From: Rhizobacter sp. SG703
Lineage (GTDB): Bacteria > Pseudomonadota > Gammaproteobacteria > Burkholderiales > Burkholderiaceae_C
DNA: 64,000 bases
Reading direction: 5' to 3'
Assembly (NCBI RefSeq): GCF_012275445.1
Contig: NZ_JAAZQK010000003.1
Coordinates: 186,001-250,000, forward strand
A model generated the notes under the pieces. It did not search any database. It was not told where the DNA came from and worked only from the letters and a program-made list of their open reading frames with translations. Below, one piece after another: positions 1-8,361 of the stretch. The first letter of the stretch is position 1. Each line of letters opens with the position of its first letter. Position numbers and translations under genes: made by a program.

Positions 1-849
1 GTTCATCACCAGGGCGCGGTTGGGTTCACGTGCGCCGTCTTCCATCGATTCGATCTCGCCTTGCAGCACCGACAGCGGCGTGCGCAGCTCATGGGAGATC
101 TGCGCCATCCACTTGCGCCGAGTCAGCTCCAGGCGGCGCAGCGAGGTCGCCATCGCCGACACGTCGTGCGACAACTGCACGATCTCCTGCGGGCCGTCGA
201 ACGACGGTTCGGCCGACTCGAAATGGCCGGCAGCGAGCTTGCGCGTCACATCCTGAAGCGCGCCGAGCGGCCGGCTCCATCGACGGGCGACGCGCACCGC
301 CAGGGCCATCGAGACGGCCAGCGACACGAAGGCGGCGACCGCGACGCCCTGGTACTGGCTTTGCAGGACATCAATGTCCGATTCGCCGGTGCGGCCGCCG
401 AGATCCAGCAGGGCCGTGCCCACCGCACGACCGTTGACGAGAATCTCGCGGCGCAGCGTGCGGCCGCTCGGCTCGGCCGGACTGCCTGCCATCCGCGCGC
501 CGCTCGTGTCGAGGATCCGGACGCGGCCGGCGAAGCCGGGTTGCCGGACACGGCTGGCCTGCGCACCGGGGGCCGGCTCCTGCGGATCGCCCTCGCGGGC
601 GAGAAAGCCGTCGATCAGCCTGCGCATGCCGTCGAAGTCGGAAGCCACCGCGGCCAGGCCGCCCCGGTCGCTCGCCTGCTCGCCGACATAGACCGCAAAA
701 CGATTCAGCCGGCGCGACTCGCGATCGTGGACATAGTCGGACGCGCCACCGCTCAGGTCGAGCAGCGCGCCGACGACGACGCAGAGCACCGACAGACTGA
801 CTGTCGCCAGCAGCAACAGCGCCAATTGATGAACCATTCGCAAGCGCAT
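1..849 (-). CDS. Sensor histidine kinase, 3' part outside window
   Basis: N-terminal 283 residues of an inner-membrane two-component sensor kinase; the gene runs off the left edge, so the ATPase domain is not visible. Two membrane segments (about residues 8-28 and 168-188) enclose a periplasmic sensor region of about 140 residues with no recognised domain. A HAMP-like linker follows (about 189-240), then the dimerisation/phosphoacceptor helix with SHELRTP; H253 is the expected phosphorylated histidine. The ATG at 849 is followed directly by a basic residue and the first membrane helix, with a weak AGAAGA upstream. Layout resembles BaeS-type kinases. Its partner regulator should lie beyond the window edge; the regulator at 1548 is on the other strand and lacks a normal receiver. 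Family assignment is firm, the stimulus unknown. Confidence 0.85.
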   Translation of the reverse strand, partial: MRLRMVHQLALLLLATVSLSVLCVVVGALLDLSGGASDYVHDRESRRLNRFAVYVGEQASDRGGLAAVASDFDGMRRLIDGFLAREGDPQEPAPGAQASRVRQPGFAGRVRILDTSGARMAGSPAEPSGRTLRREILVNGRAVGTALLDLGGRTGESDIDVLQSQYQGVAVAAFVSLAVSMALAVRVARRWSRPLGALQDVTRKLAAGHFESAEPSFDGPQEIVQLSHDVSAMATSLRRLELTRRKWMAQISHELRTPLSVLQGEIESMEDGAREPNRALVMN

Positions 850-1077
850 CGCAGAGATCTTCTGATCGTGGGGTGATGTCGGTGTTGTCGGCGTGTGCCG
901 GCGCGATGACAGGGTCCAAAGCGCAGGTCTGTGCATGCTCGGTGCAGAGGCCTCGACTTGGCAACGAGGGTTCGCAATCGTTGACATTTGCCGCCCTCGA
1001 AACGGGCACTTGTGGGTGGCATTCGCATTCTGTTACCCCGATCATTCGGGCCTGCCCACTCGCAACAAATTGCAACC

Positions 1078-1521
1078 ATGGCTTCTACCCATTCGATTTC
1101 CCGCGGCTTCACCCTTGTCGAACTGAGCGTCGTCCTCGCCGTCGCGCTGGTGACCGTGGCGGTGGCGCTCCCCGGGTACAGCGCCCAGGTCCGGAAGTCG
1201 CGAGCCATGCCTGCGCTGATGGAACTGTCGGTGACGGGCATCAAGATGGAAAAGGCCTTCCAGCGCAACCAGCGCTACGGAACCGGCGGGAAATGTGCAG
1301 TTCCGGATTCCGAGGTGGAACATTTCTCGGTGCATTGCTCACTCAGGGACGACGGAGGCGGTTACACGCTCGATGCCATCGGCCATGGACCGATGGCGGG
1401 CCACCAGTACCGCACCGACGAAAAAGGCCGCCAACAGACGATCTCCCTCCCCCAGGCGGGCAACGCAGCCCAGGCAGCGTTGCCTTGCTGGTCACCGGAT
1501 GGTCGTGCCTGCGGGGCGTGA
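1078..1521 (+). CDS. Type IV pilin-like protein (PilE/minor pilin family)
   Basis: 147-residue prepilin. The N-terminus carries a short basic leader and the prepilin peptidase site RG-FTLVELSVV: cleavage is expected after G10, giving mature Phe1 and the conserved Glu5, followed by the hydrophobic assembly helix (about residues 11-32). The C-terminal part has three cysteines, which could form a disulfide as in PilE-like pilins. The ATG at 1078 is chosen because it gives a normal short leader; upstream in-frame starts would add an unlikely 30 residues. It stands alone, with no other pilus gene nearby, so it is probably an accessory or minor pilin. No clear Shine-Dalgarno sequence precedes it. 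Confidence 0.8.
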   Translation: MASTHSISRGFTLVELSVVLAVALVTVAVALPGYSAQVRKSRAMPALMELSVTGIKMEKAFQRNQRYGTGGKCAVPDSEVEHFSVHCSLRDDGGGYTLDAIGHGPMAGHQYRTDEKGRQQTISLPQAGNAAQAALPCWSPDGRACGA

Positions 1522-1547
1522 GATTGCCGCTATCGATCGAGCTTTTC

Positions 1548-2459
1548 ATGACCAATACCTTGGATACCTCGCGTCCGCGCGCCGATGAGCAGCCTCTCCT
1601 GTTGAGTCTCGCCCGTGCGGACCCGGCGGGTGCCGCGTCCGACGCCTCGACCCGCATCGAGGATGTCGATGCAACGGAACGCGCGACCGACACGTTCAAC
1701 GAGACGCCGATGGACATGCCGACGGCGTTGCCGGAAGACACCGTGTTCGTCGTGGCACAGGACGAGCGGCACCGTGCAAGGTTCCGCCGGGTCTGCGCCA
1801 ACCTCGGCCGGCAGTGCGTGGTGGCCTCGGTGGCTGAAGTGATCGTGCAGGCGCCTCGCACCGGTCCGGCCCGGCTGGCGATCGTTGCAGCCAACGGCCT
1901 CGACGTGCCGCTCGGCGCCGTGCTCGAGGCCTTGCGCGACGCAGGCGTGTCGTCGGTGGCCTTGTATGGCCCGGCGTTCGGCAGCCTGGTGCATCTGCTC
2001 GCGCTGGAACTCGGTTTCGATCACGTCTGGGGCGACCTCGCCCATGAAGATGCACTGGCCGTGCTGATCCGGCATGCCGGGCAACGGATCCAGAAGAGTC
2101 GCGTCGCTCGTGTCGACGATTCGATCGGCGACACCGGGCTGACGGTCGACACCGCGAGCCTGACCTGCACGGTGCGAGGCGTGCCGTTCTCGCTGGGCAT
2201 TTCGTCGCTGTACACGCTGAAGCTGTTGCTCGACCGGGCACCGCATCCGGTCAGCCGGGCCGACATCGAAGCCGTGATTCCGGCCACGAAGGCGGGCCGC
2301 ATCGGCGGCACGCGTGTGGTCGATGCGCATGTGTCGCGGCTGCGCCAGCGGCTGCGCGAGGTCGGTGCCGATGCGGTGCGAATCGTGGCCATCCGTGGCA
2401 AGGGCTATCGCCTGACGACCGCCGTGGCCGCGGACGGCGAAGACCTCGAGATCGACTGA
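1548..2459 (+). CDS. OmpR-type winged-helix regulator with degenerate receiver
   Basis: 303 residues. An N-terminal stretch of about 60 residues is low complexity. Residues about 65-185 have the length and alternating strand/helix pattern of a response-regulator receiver, but the phosphoacceptor aspartate is missing: where a strand ending in D-x-x-x-P is expected it reads IVAANGLDVP. The last 105 residues form a trans_reg_C winged helix, ending in the typical RLRQRLREVG...IRGKGYRL pattern that binds DNA. It is therefore probably a phosphorylation-independent transcription factor. The 3' end overlaps the convergent SCO gene by 55 bp. The ATG at 1548 lies 26 bp after the pilin stop. Target genes are unknown; the pilin and the SCO/YHYH genes are candidates by proximity only. 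Confidence 0.8.
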   Translation: MTNTLDTSRPRADEQPLLLSLARADPAGAASDASTRIEDVDATERATDTFNETPMDMPTALPEDTVFVVAQDERHRARFRRVCANLGRQCVVASVAEVIVQAPRTGPARLAIVAANGLDVPLGAVLEALRDAGVSSVALYGPAFGSLVHLLALELGFDHVWGDLAHEDALAVLIRHAGQRIQKSRVARVDDSIGDTGLTVDTASLTCTVRGVPFSLGISSLYTLKLLLDRAPHPVSRADIEAVIPATKAGRIGGTRVVDAHVSRLRQRLREVGADAVRIVAIRGKGYRLTTAVAADGEDLEID

Positions 2460-3124
2460 TCGGCGGCGGGAGCCTCCTCCTGCTTCAGCCGGGCGATGTC
2501 GTAGCGCAGCCGCACCATCTCGTGCGGTGAGCGCGCGTCGTAGAGGCCGCGGACGCGGTGCCGGCGGTCGATCAGGAAAGCGCGCTCGGTGTGCGGCGGC
2601 AGGCCGTCCGCGCCGAGCTTCGTGATGTCGGAGTACAGGCTGTGCCGCGCCCAGGCCTCGACGGCCTGCGGATGGCCGGTCAGCAGCAGCCACTCCTGGG
2701 GAAGTCCGAACTTGCCGCGGTAATCGGCCAGCGCACGCGCGTCGTCGGTCAGCGGCGACACCGTCAACGACATGAAACGTGGCGCCTGCGCCCCCAGGCC
2801 CGCCTGCAGGGTTCGCAGCAGGTCCATCGACACCGGGCACACCGACACGCAACCCGCGAAGAACAGGTTGACGACGGTTGGTCCGTCGTCGAGCACCCGT
2901 TCATCGACGGCTGCGTTGCGGTGATCCGTGAACTCGAAGTCGTTGACCCGCAGCACCGACGAGACGCGATCCCAGCGCGGGCGCAGGTCGGCCGATGCGT
3001 AGAACGGCAGCGTGTCGTGTGCCAGCACCGAATCGGGCCGACGCCAGTCGGCCCACAGAGACAAGGCTCCGGCGCCCGCCGCCATGACGGCGAGGCTGAT
3101 GCAAGCGACAGCGATTCGGCGCAT
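2405..3124 (-). CDS. SCO1/SenC-family copper chaperone
   Basis: 239-residue thioredoxin-fold protein anchored by an N-terminal membrane helix (about residues 5-25). It shows the copper-binding CVSVCP motif (CxxxC, near residue 90) and the matching histidine in PHTERAFLID near residue 176, the three ligands used by Sco proteins. The family delivers copper to the CuA site of cytochrome oxidase or acts as a periplasmic thiol/copper redox protein. The start at 3124 (MRRIAVA) gives a normal signal anchor; a longer frame upstream adds 46 unlikely residues. It lies 26 bp downstream of, and on the same strand as, the YHYH lipoprotein, suggesting an operon. No oxidase subunit gene is in the window. 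Its last 55 bp are antisense to the regulator gene. Confidence 0.88.
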   Translation of the reverse strand: MRRIAVACISLAVMAAGAGALSLWADWRRPDSVLAHDTLPFYASADLRPRWDRVSSVLRVNDFEFTDHRNAAVDERVLDDGPTVVNLFFAGCVSVCPVSMDLLRTLQAGLGAQAPRFMSLTVSPLTDDARALADYRGKFGLPQEWLLLTGHPQAVEAWARHSLYSDITKLGADGLPPHTERAFLIDRRHRVRGLYDARSPHEMVRLRYDIARLKQEEAPAADQSISRSSPSAATAVVRR

Positions 3125-3150
3125 CACACGTGCGGCTCGATGTCGGCCGG

Positions 3151-4401
3151 TCAGTTGTGGCTCGTGATCGGCGTGCCGCGGTAGCAACCCACCGTGTAGG
3201 GGAATTGCTCTGTGGCGTGGTAGTGGTACTGCGGCACTGCGATATCGGTGTGACCGTGGCATTCATCCAGATCGGCGTTGGTCAATATCTTGCCGTTGTC
3301 ACCTTGCTTGCCGTACAGGCCGAAACCGTCGGCGACATAGCCGATCAGCGCGGAATGCTGACTGGCGGTATCGGCGGCAAGCCCGCAAGTCGGCATGCTG
3401 TGGTAGTGGTAGTTGTTCCCCGGTGCCGGGTGGCCTTCGCAGGCATCCGTGACTTCCCAGGCGCGGGCGTCGCGTCCCTTGGCGTCCATCGCGGCGAACA
3501 GGCGGGCGCCCGTCAGGAAGACACCGATCGCACCCTTGCCGAGGCAGGTCGGTGTGCTGTTGACCGTGGGGCTGGTCTTCAAACCGGTCCAGGTGGTCGA
3601 CGCTGCAACGATCTTGTTGCCGTTGGTGTCGTATTGCGAGGCCATTGGACTCGTTGCCGAGGTGATCGGGAATTGGCCGGTACCGTGGCTGGGGACGCCA
3701 TTGAATGTGATGCTCCGCAGGCTGCTGACGATGGAGGTTGCGAAGCTCGACGCCCAGCTTTCGGCACCTTCGACCGCGTAGGGCAGCTTCGTGCCGAGGT
3801 TCCAGGTCGTGCCGTCGCTGTTGAACCAGGGGCCCTTGTTGGTGGTACCCGGTTGACTCGAATCCGGTGTCGAGCAGGAATAGAGATAGCCCCGAGCCGT
3901 GCTGGCCGGTGCCGCGGTCACCATCAGGTTGTCTCCGAGCGGCAGCTTGGTGGTATCGGTGGTATCGGGCGTCGCTGTCGGAGCCAACGACTTCGATACC
4001 GAAGCGTCGCCGCTTCCCAGCGAGTTGACGGCCTTCACCGTGCAGTCATAGGACGTTGCGTTGGTGAGGCCGTCAACGGTGATGGGGCTGGCGCTGCCGG
4101 TCACCGTGTGAGTGTCGGAGCTGCTTGCGGCGCAGGTGGCCTCGAACGAACTGACGGTCGCACCGCCTGTGTCGGTCGGTGAGGTGAAGCCCAGTGTGGC
4201 CTTGCGATCGGCGACAGAGGTCGCATAGAGGGTCGGCGCCCCGGGTACCGTGGCGGTGCTGTCACCCGACGAGCTTCCGCTGGACGAAGTGCTGCTCGAT
4301 GACGACGACCCGTTGCCGCCACAGGCGGCCAGCACCAGCAGCGGTCCCAGGTGCAGCAGGGATTGAAGGAGTTGGACAGCGCGCGAAGGAGTTGGGGTCA
4401 C
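3151..4401 (-). CDS. YHYH-domain lipoprotein with fibronectin III-like domain
   Basis: 416-residue exported lipoprotein. The signal peptide ends in a lipobox (LVLAAC), followed by a long Ser/Gly linker. Residues about 45-135 look like a fibronectin type III domain (VPGAPTLYATS ... SYDCTVKAVNS). The C-terminal half carries the YHYH family: NNYHYHSMP and QYHYHATEQ, plus conserved cysteines and histidines that could bind metal. The domain has no proven function. GTG at 4401 is preferred: GGAG sits 8 bases upstream and the signal peptide has normal length; a TTG at 4434 is in frame but has no such site. Co-orientation with the SCO gene 26 bp downstream suggests a shared copper or periplasmic redox role (inference). 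Confidence 0.85.
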   Translation of the reverse strand: MTPTPSRAVQLLQSLLHLGPLLVLAACGGNGSSSSSSTSSSGSSSGDSTATVPGAPTLYATSVADRKATLGFTSPTDTGGATVSSFEATCAASSSDTHTVTGSASPITVDGLTNATSYDCTVKAVNSLGSGDASVSKSLAPTATPDTTDTTKLPLGDNLMVTAAPASTARGYLYSCSTPDSSQPGTTNKGPWFNSDGTTWNLGTKLPYAVEGAESWASSFATSIVSSLRSITFNGVPSHGTGQFPITSATSPMASQYDTNGNKIVAASTTWTGLKTSPTVNSTPTCLGKGAIGVFLTGARLFAAMDAKGRDARAWEVTDACEGHPAPGNNYHYHSMPTCGLAADTASQHSALIGYVADGFGLYGKQGDNGKILTNADLDECHGHTDIAVPQYHYHATEQFPYTVGCYRGTPITSHN

Positions 4402-4581
4402 GGTGGAAGCTCCAGAGTACGGTTGGGGGGACAAGGCCGAAAGCAGCGTCGAAGGTAGGAGCGCTTTGTGGAGAAATGACGCGGCGTGTCTGCATCATTT
4501 CTGCATGTTTGTGTCCGGCTTGGCCCGGGGCTGCGTTACCCTGCCGCCCTCGGCCCGGCGAGCGGGCCTGCGGAGAGTGCT

Positions 4582-4806
4582 ATGAAGACCCACAACATCG
4601 AAATCCAGCGCGTGAAATCCATGGCGCACGACGTGCACGGCCTGGTGCACCTGCGGGTCGACGCCGTGGTGCAGACGGTGACCAACCACGACGACGATCC
4701 GTCCAGCGTGATCAGCCTGACCGAGGCGAACCTGCGCGTGCTGCAGTCGCTGATCAAGAACCAGCTGCTCGAACTCGACAAGCGCAAGGCGCGCAGCCGT
4801 TTCTGA
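4582..4806 (+). CDS. Small conserved hypothetical protein
   Basis: 74 residues, beginning MKTHNIEIQRVKSM and ending in a basic stretch (DKRKARSRF). It has no signal peptide or membrane segment and looks like a small soluble alpha/beta protein with a C-terminal helix. Codon use (strong G/C in third positions) matches its neighbours, which supports a real gene. The start has an AGAG-type site a few bases upstream. It lies divergent from the YHYH gene, so 4402-4581 must hold promoters for both. Function unrecognised. Confidence 0.6.
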   Translation: MKTHNIEIQRVKSMAHDVHGLVHLRVDAVVQTVTNHDDDPSSVISLTEANLRVLQSLIKNQLLELDKRKARSRF

Positions 4807-4906
4807 GCTTGCGAGGCACGCGCCGAAACGTGCCGATTGAAACCGGGTGTGTACCGGCGCCGCCTGGCCCTACAGGCCGACTCCGAGGGGCCGATGACAG
4901 GGACGA

Positions 4907-6121
4907 GTGCCGCCCGATGCGGCCTTCAACCCGCCTGTGCGAGCGAGCGAAGTGACCACTGACGGTTACCAGATCTCGCGCCACAATGGTGCCTTCGACC
5001 CCGTGATCCAGATGCCCGTGCCCACCGTTCCCACCAAGACCTCGCGCGGCCATGACGAGCTGCGCACCCGCACGCAGCGGCTCGGTCAGCGGCATCGCAC
5101 GGTGCTGTTCCTGGTGGACGGCCGTCGCACGCTGGCCGAGGTGCTGAGCCTGGCCCACCAGGCCGGCGCGCAGACCGGGCATTTCGAGGAACTGGTGCGG
5201 CTCGGCCTGGTCGAGCTGCCCGAGGAACCGGAACCGGAAGCGACGGAGGCGATCGACAGCGGCTCGGGCGCGCTCGACGCCCCGACGCTCACCAGCGTCG
5301 CGCTCGACGTGCCGACGCCGCAGGTGCTTCAGCCCGTGGCGCGCGAGCCGGCCGCACCGGCGGTGTGGATCGCGCCCGAGGCCGCTGCCGAGGTCGCGCC
5401 GCTCGCCCTCGACGAGCACACCGACGTGGCGCCGATCGATCCCGCCCGCCTGTCGACCACCTCGATGCTGCCGCCGCAACCACTGGCGACGCCATCGCCG
5501 CACGCCGTGGTCGACGAGCCGATGGCGCTCCAGCCGGCACAGCCGCTGGCGCGCCGCCCTCCCGAGCCCGAGCCGGCGCACGAGGTGCAGCTGGTGGACG
5601 CGGTGGCCTGGTCCGACACGATTCCGCTGTCGCAAGAGCCCCGCGAAGCGGTGTGGTCGCCGCCCGAGCCGGCCTTGGTCGCGGCGTCGAAGCCATCCCG
5701 GAAGTCAGGTGCCCGCGCCGCGGCCGGTGGCATGACGGCGGTGCTGAACAAGGCGCTGGGTCGCGGGCGCGCCAGGCCGCCCCAAGACCTGCCGCCGATG
5801 ACGCCGCGGATCGAGAGGCCGTCGTCCGAACAGCAGCTGATCGCCCAGGTGCGCGAACTGCTGATCGATACCTTGCGCATCGATGCGCCGCTGTTCGCCG
5901 CGTTGACGCACGGCAAGGTGCGCTCGGCGCAGACCCAGCGCCACCTGATCGAGCTGGTGTGGGAGATCGAGCGCCACCGCAGCCATGCGCGGATGTCGCG
6001 CGACGAACTGATCAGCCTGCAGCAGGCCCGCGAACTGCTCGGCATGGGCAACACGCTGGTGGCCGGCGATGGCCAGTCCGACCGCCACGACGACTGGCCG
6101 ACCACGCAGCCGCGGCTGTGA
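4907..6121 (+). CDS. Hypothetical protein with Pro/Ala-rich linker
   Basis: About 404 residues, no signal peptide or membrane helix. Residues about 45-105 form a compact domain (TRTQRLGQRHRTVLFLVDGRRTLAEVL...LVRLGLVELP) that looks like a small winged-helix or switch-type module. It is followed by about 170 residues of Pro/Ala/Glu-rich linker and a helical C-terminal domain (about 300-390) rich in Arg/Glu and Leu. GTG at 4907 is listed; GTG at 4952 (MTTDGYQIS) is equally plausible and removes a poorly structured 15-residue start. I do not recognise the function. The composition suggests a cytoplasmic adaptor or scaffold, but that is only inference. Confidence 0.65.
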   Translation: MPPDAAFNPPVRASEVTTDGYQISRHNGAFDPVIQMPVPTVPTKTSRGHDELRTRTQRLGQRHRTVLFLVDGRRTLAEVLSLAHQAGAQTGHFEELVRLGLVELPEEPEPEATEAIDSGSGALDAPTLTSVALDVPTPQVLQPVAREPAAPAVWIAPEAAAEVAPLALDEHTDVAPIDPARLSTTSMLPPQPLATPSPHAVVDEPMALQPAQPLARRPPEPEPAHEVQLVDAVAWSDTIPLSQEPREAVWSPPEPALVAASKPSRKSGARAAAGGMTAVLNKALGRGRARPPQDLPPMTPRIERPSSEQQLIAQVRELLIDTLRIDAPLFAALTHGKVRSAQTQRHLIELVWEIERHRSHARMSRDELISLQQARELLGMGNTLVAGDGQSDRHDDWPTTQPRL

Positions 6122-6139
6122 GCTCAGCCAGCCTGCTGG

Positions 6140-6640
6140 TCAGTTCGCGGCGGCCCGCGCCGCGCCGAATTCCTGGGTGAACCAGTTCGCCAGCAAGGCC
6201 TTTTCGCGACCGAGCGCGCTGCGGTCGGTGCCGAACCCGGCGGGGGCCTTGCGCGAGGACAGGTCGCTGAGCGCGACATCGCCCGTGCGCAGCGTGCGCC
6301 CATCGGACACCAGCGCGTAGTGCAGCCAGATGCGCGCGCTGTCGTGGTCGTCGCGCACCACCCGCAAGTCACCGCGCCGGGTGTGCCGCAGATAGCCGGC
6401 CAGGTCGACGTCGAGCACCTCGACCTGCAGCGACTGGCCGGCCGGCAGGTGCTGCGCGGCGAGCGCCTGCAACTGGTCGGCGAGCAGGCGCAGGTTGATG
6501 TCGCGTTCGCGCGGCGTTTCGCCGGCATCGACGAAGCGTTCCGGCTGCCTGAACTGCACGTCGGCCGAGCCCGCCGCGGCGGCGGGCCCTGCAACGCACG
6601 CCGCGAAGGCGGCCCATCCGATGATCGATCCGAAGCGCAT
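6140..6640 (-). CDS. DUF3016-family periplasmic protein
   Basis: 166 residues with a cleavable signal peptide (about 1-22, ending AAAAG). The mature part has the family pattern of a DUF3016 protein: VQFRQPERFVDAGETPRERD near the start and VEVLDVDLAGYLRHT in the middle. ATG at 6640 has an AGGAG site 7-8 bases upstream. It converges on the hypothetical gene ending at 6121 and is divergent from the M48 protease gene. Function is unknown; the family is a common periplasmic protein in Proteobacteria. Confidence 0.75.
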   Translation of the reverse strand: MRFGSIIGWAAFAACVAGPAAAAGSADVQFRQPERFVDAGETPRERDINLRLLADQLQALAAQHLPAGQSLQVEVLDVDLAGYLRHTRRGDLRVVRDDHDSARIWLHYALVSDGRTLRTGDVALSDLSSRKAPAGFGTDRSALGREKALLANWFTQEFGAARAAAN

Positions 6641-6758
6641 GGTGAAACTCCTGGAGACTGATCCACGACAGTACGCCACCGACCGCGGCCCTGCAAGCGT
6701 GGGGACAGCGCCGGCACAGCGGCTACCATCCGGCCGCACTCCCGGAAAGGTCCTTGCC

Positions 6759-8231
6759 ATGCGTCGTCTGCTGATCCCCTTGTTGCTGGCCACGTCGCTG
6801 CTGGGCGCCTGCGCCTCCGTCGTCAACCCGGTGACGGGCCGCAGCGAGCGTTCGGTGATGGACGAGCCGACCGAGATCGCCGAAGGCAAGAAGGCCCACC
6901 AGGAGGTGCTGAAGGAATACGCGGTGCTCGACAACGCGCCGGTGCAGGCCTATGTGAACGACCTCGGCCAGCGCCTGGCGAAGCAGTCGCACCGCGCGCA
7001 ACTGCAGTGGACCTTCACCGTGCTCGACAGCCCCGAGGTCAACGCCTTCGCGCTGCCGGGCGGCTATGTCTACGTGACGCGCGGCATCATGGCCTACATG
7101 GAGAGCGAGGCCGACCTGGCCGGCGTGATGGGCCACGAGATCGGCCACGTCACCGCGCGCCACGGCGCGCAGCGTGCGACGCGCCAACAGACCGCCGGCA
7201 TCGGCGTGGTCGCGGCGACCGTGCTCGGCGCGGTGCTGGGCATCGGCGACGTGGCCAGCCAGGTGTCGCAGAGCGTCGCGGCCGGCTACATCGCGTCGTA
7301 CAGCCGCGACCAGGAATCGCAGGCCGACCAACTCGGCGCCGAGTACCTTGTGCGCAACCACTACGACCCGAAGAACATGGTCGAGGTGATCCAGGTGCTG
7401 AAGCGCCAGGAGCAGTTCGCCGCCGACACCGCGAAGGCCGAGGGCCGCAGCGCGTCGGGCGGCAACGACTGGCTCGCCTCGCACCCGAGCAACGACCAGC
7501 GCCTGCGCGACATCACGGCCATTGCCGACACCTATGCCAAGGATGCTTCCTATGTCGACGAAGGTCGCGACCGCTACCTGCAGGCGATCGCCGGGATGGC
7601 GTTCGGCGAGAGCCGCGCGCAAGGGGTGACGCGCGGGCGCAGCTTCTACCACGAGCCGCTGGGCATCGTGCTGAAGGCGCCCGAGGGCTGGAAGGTGCAG
7701 AACTCGGCCGAAGACATCACGCTGGTCAATGCGGCGGGCGATGCCGGGCTGGTGGTGATGCTGGCGCCGGCCAAGGCCGGCAGCACGCACGAGGAGATCG
7801 TGCGCAGCGTGTTCAAGCCGACGCAGGGCCGGTTCGACAAGATCGAGCTGAACGGCCTGAAGGCGAGCCGCTTCACCGGCACCGCGACGACCAAGCAGGG
7901 CCAGGCGCGGGCGGTCGTTGCGACGGTGGTCGACGGTCCGCAGAACAACCGCTTCGTGCTGCTGCAGGCGTCGAAGGATGCCGCCGCGTTGCAGCGCAAC
8001 GCGGCCGGGTTGAAGGACGCCGAGGCTTCGTTCCGCGCGCTGACCGCGGCCGACCGTGCCGCGGCGAAGCCGTGGACGCTGAAGTCGGTGCCGTTCCCGC
8101 GCGGTGGGTTCGCCGAACTGGCGAAGCAGTCGCCGCTGCCGCAGGCCGAGGCCCAGCTGAAGCTGATCAACGGCGTCTACGGCGGCGGCAAGGATCCGGC
8201 GGTGGGCCAGCGGGTCAAGGTGGTGGAGTGA
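6759..8231 (+). CDS. M48-family zinc metalloprotease, lipoprotein
   Basis: 490-residue envelope protease. The signal peptide ends in a lipobox (LLGAC), so the protein is expected to be lipid-anchored. The catalytic motif HEIGH is at about residue 125, and the third zinc ligand Glu lies in ESQAD near residue 186. A long C-terminal region (about 280-490) follows the protease domain, so it is closer to the larger M48 lipoproteins of Burkholderiales than to E. coli LoiP. Such enzymes degrade misfolded outer-membrane proteins. ATG at 6759 gives an ideal short signal peptide. The upstream 118 bp must hold its promoter and that of the DUF3016 gene. Confidence 0.9.
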   Translation: MRRLLIPLLLATSLLGACASVVNPVTGRSERSVMDEPTEIAEGKKAHQEVLKEYAVLDNAPVQAYVNDLGQRLAKQSHRAQLQWTFTVLDSPEVNAFALPGGYVYVTRGIMAYMESEADLAGVMGHEIGHVTARHGAQRATRQQTAGIGVVAATVLGAVLGIGDVASQVSQSVAAGYIASYSRDQESQADQLGAEYLVRNHYDPKNMVEVIQVLKRQEQFAADTAKAEGRSASGGNDWLASHPSNDQRLRDITAIADTYAKDASYVDEGRDRYLQAIAGMAFGESRAQGVTRGRSFYHEPLGIVLKAPEGWKVQNSAEDITLVNAAGDAGLVVMLAPAKAGSTHEEIVRSVFKPTQGRFDKIELNGLKASRFTGTATTKQGQARAVVATVVDGPQNNRFVLLQASKDAAALQRNAAGLKDAEASFRALTAADRAAAKPWTLKSVPFPRGGFAELAKQSPLPQAEAQLKLINGVYGGGKDPAVGQRVKVVE

Positions 8232-8257
8232 GCGCGACGACTCGACTCCGCTCGCCC

Positions 8258-8327
8258 TGAACTTGTCGAAGGGCCGGGCTGAGCCTGTCGAAGCCCTGCC
8301 GCCGGCACCAGCGTTTCGACACGCTCA
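8258..8327. repeat. Dispersed intergenic repeat, three TGAGCNTGTCGAA units
   Basis: Between the convergent M48 and glnS genes are three copies of a 13-base motif. Two are direct: TGAACTTGTCGAA at 8258-8270 and TGAGCCTGTCGAA at 8280-8292. One is inverted: TTCGACACGCTCA at 8315-8327. The inverted copy could pair with either direct copy to form a stem. This motif resembles a repeat scattered through many proteobacterial intergenic regions (from memory, not searched). It may act as a bidirectional terminator or a REP-like element. Confidence 0.6.
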
Positions 8328-8361
8328 ACGCGAATGGGGCTTCTTCAAACCGGACTGACTT

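Noticed and set aside
873-1547. Continuous frame that would extend the winged-helix regulator upstream through the pilin
   Set aside because: It overlaps the pilin gene in another frame; the pilin has a clear prepilin motif, and the regulator has a reasonable ATG at 1548.
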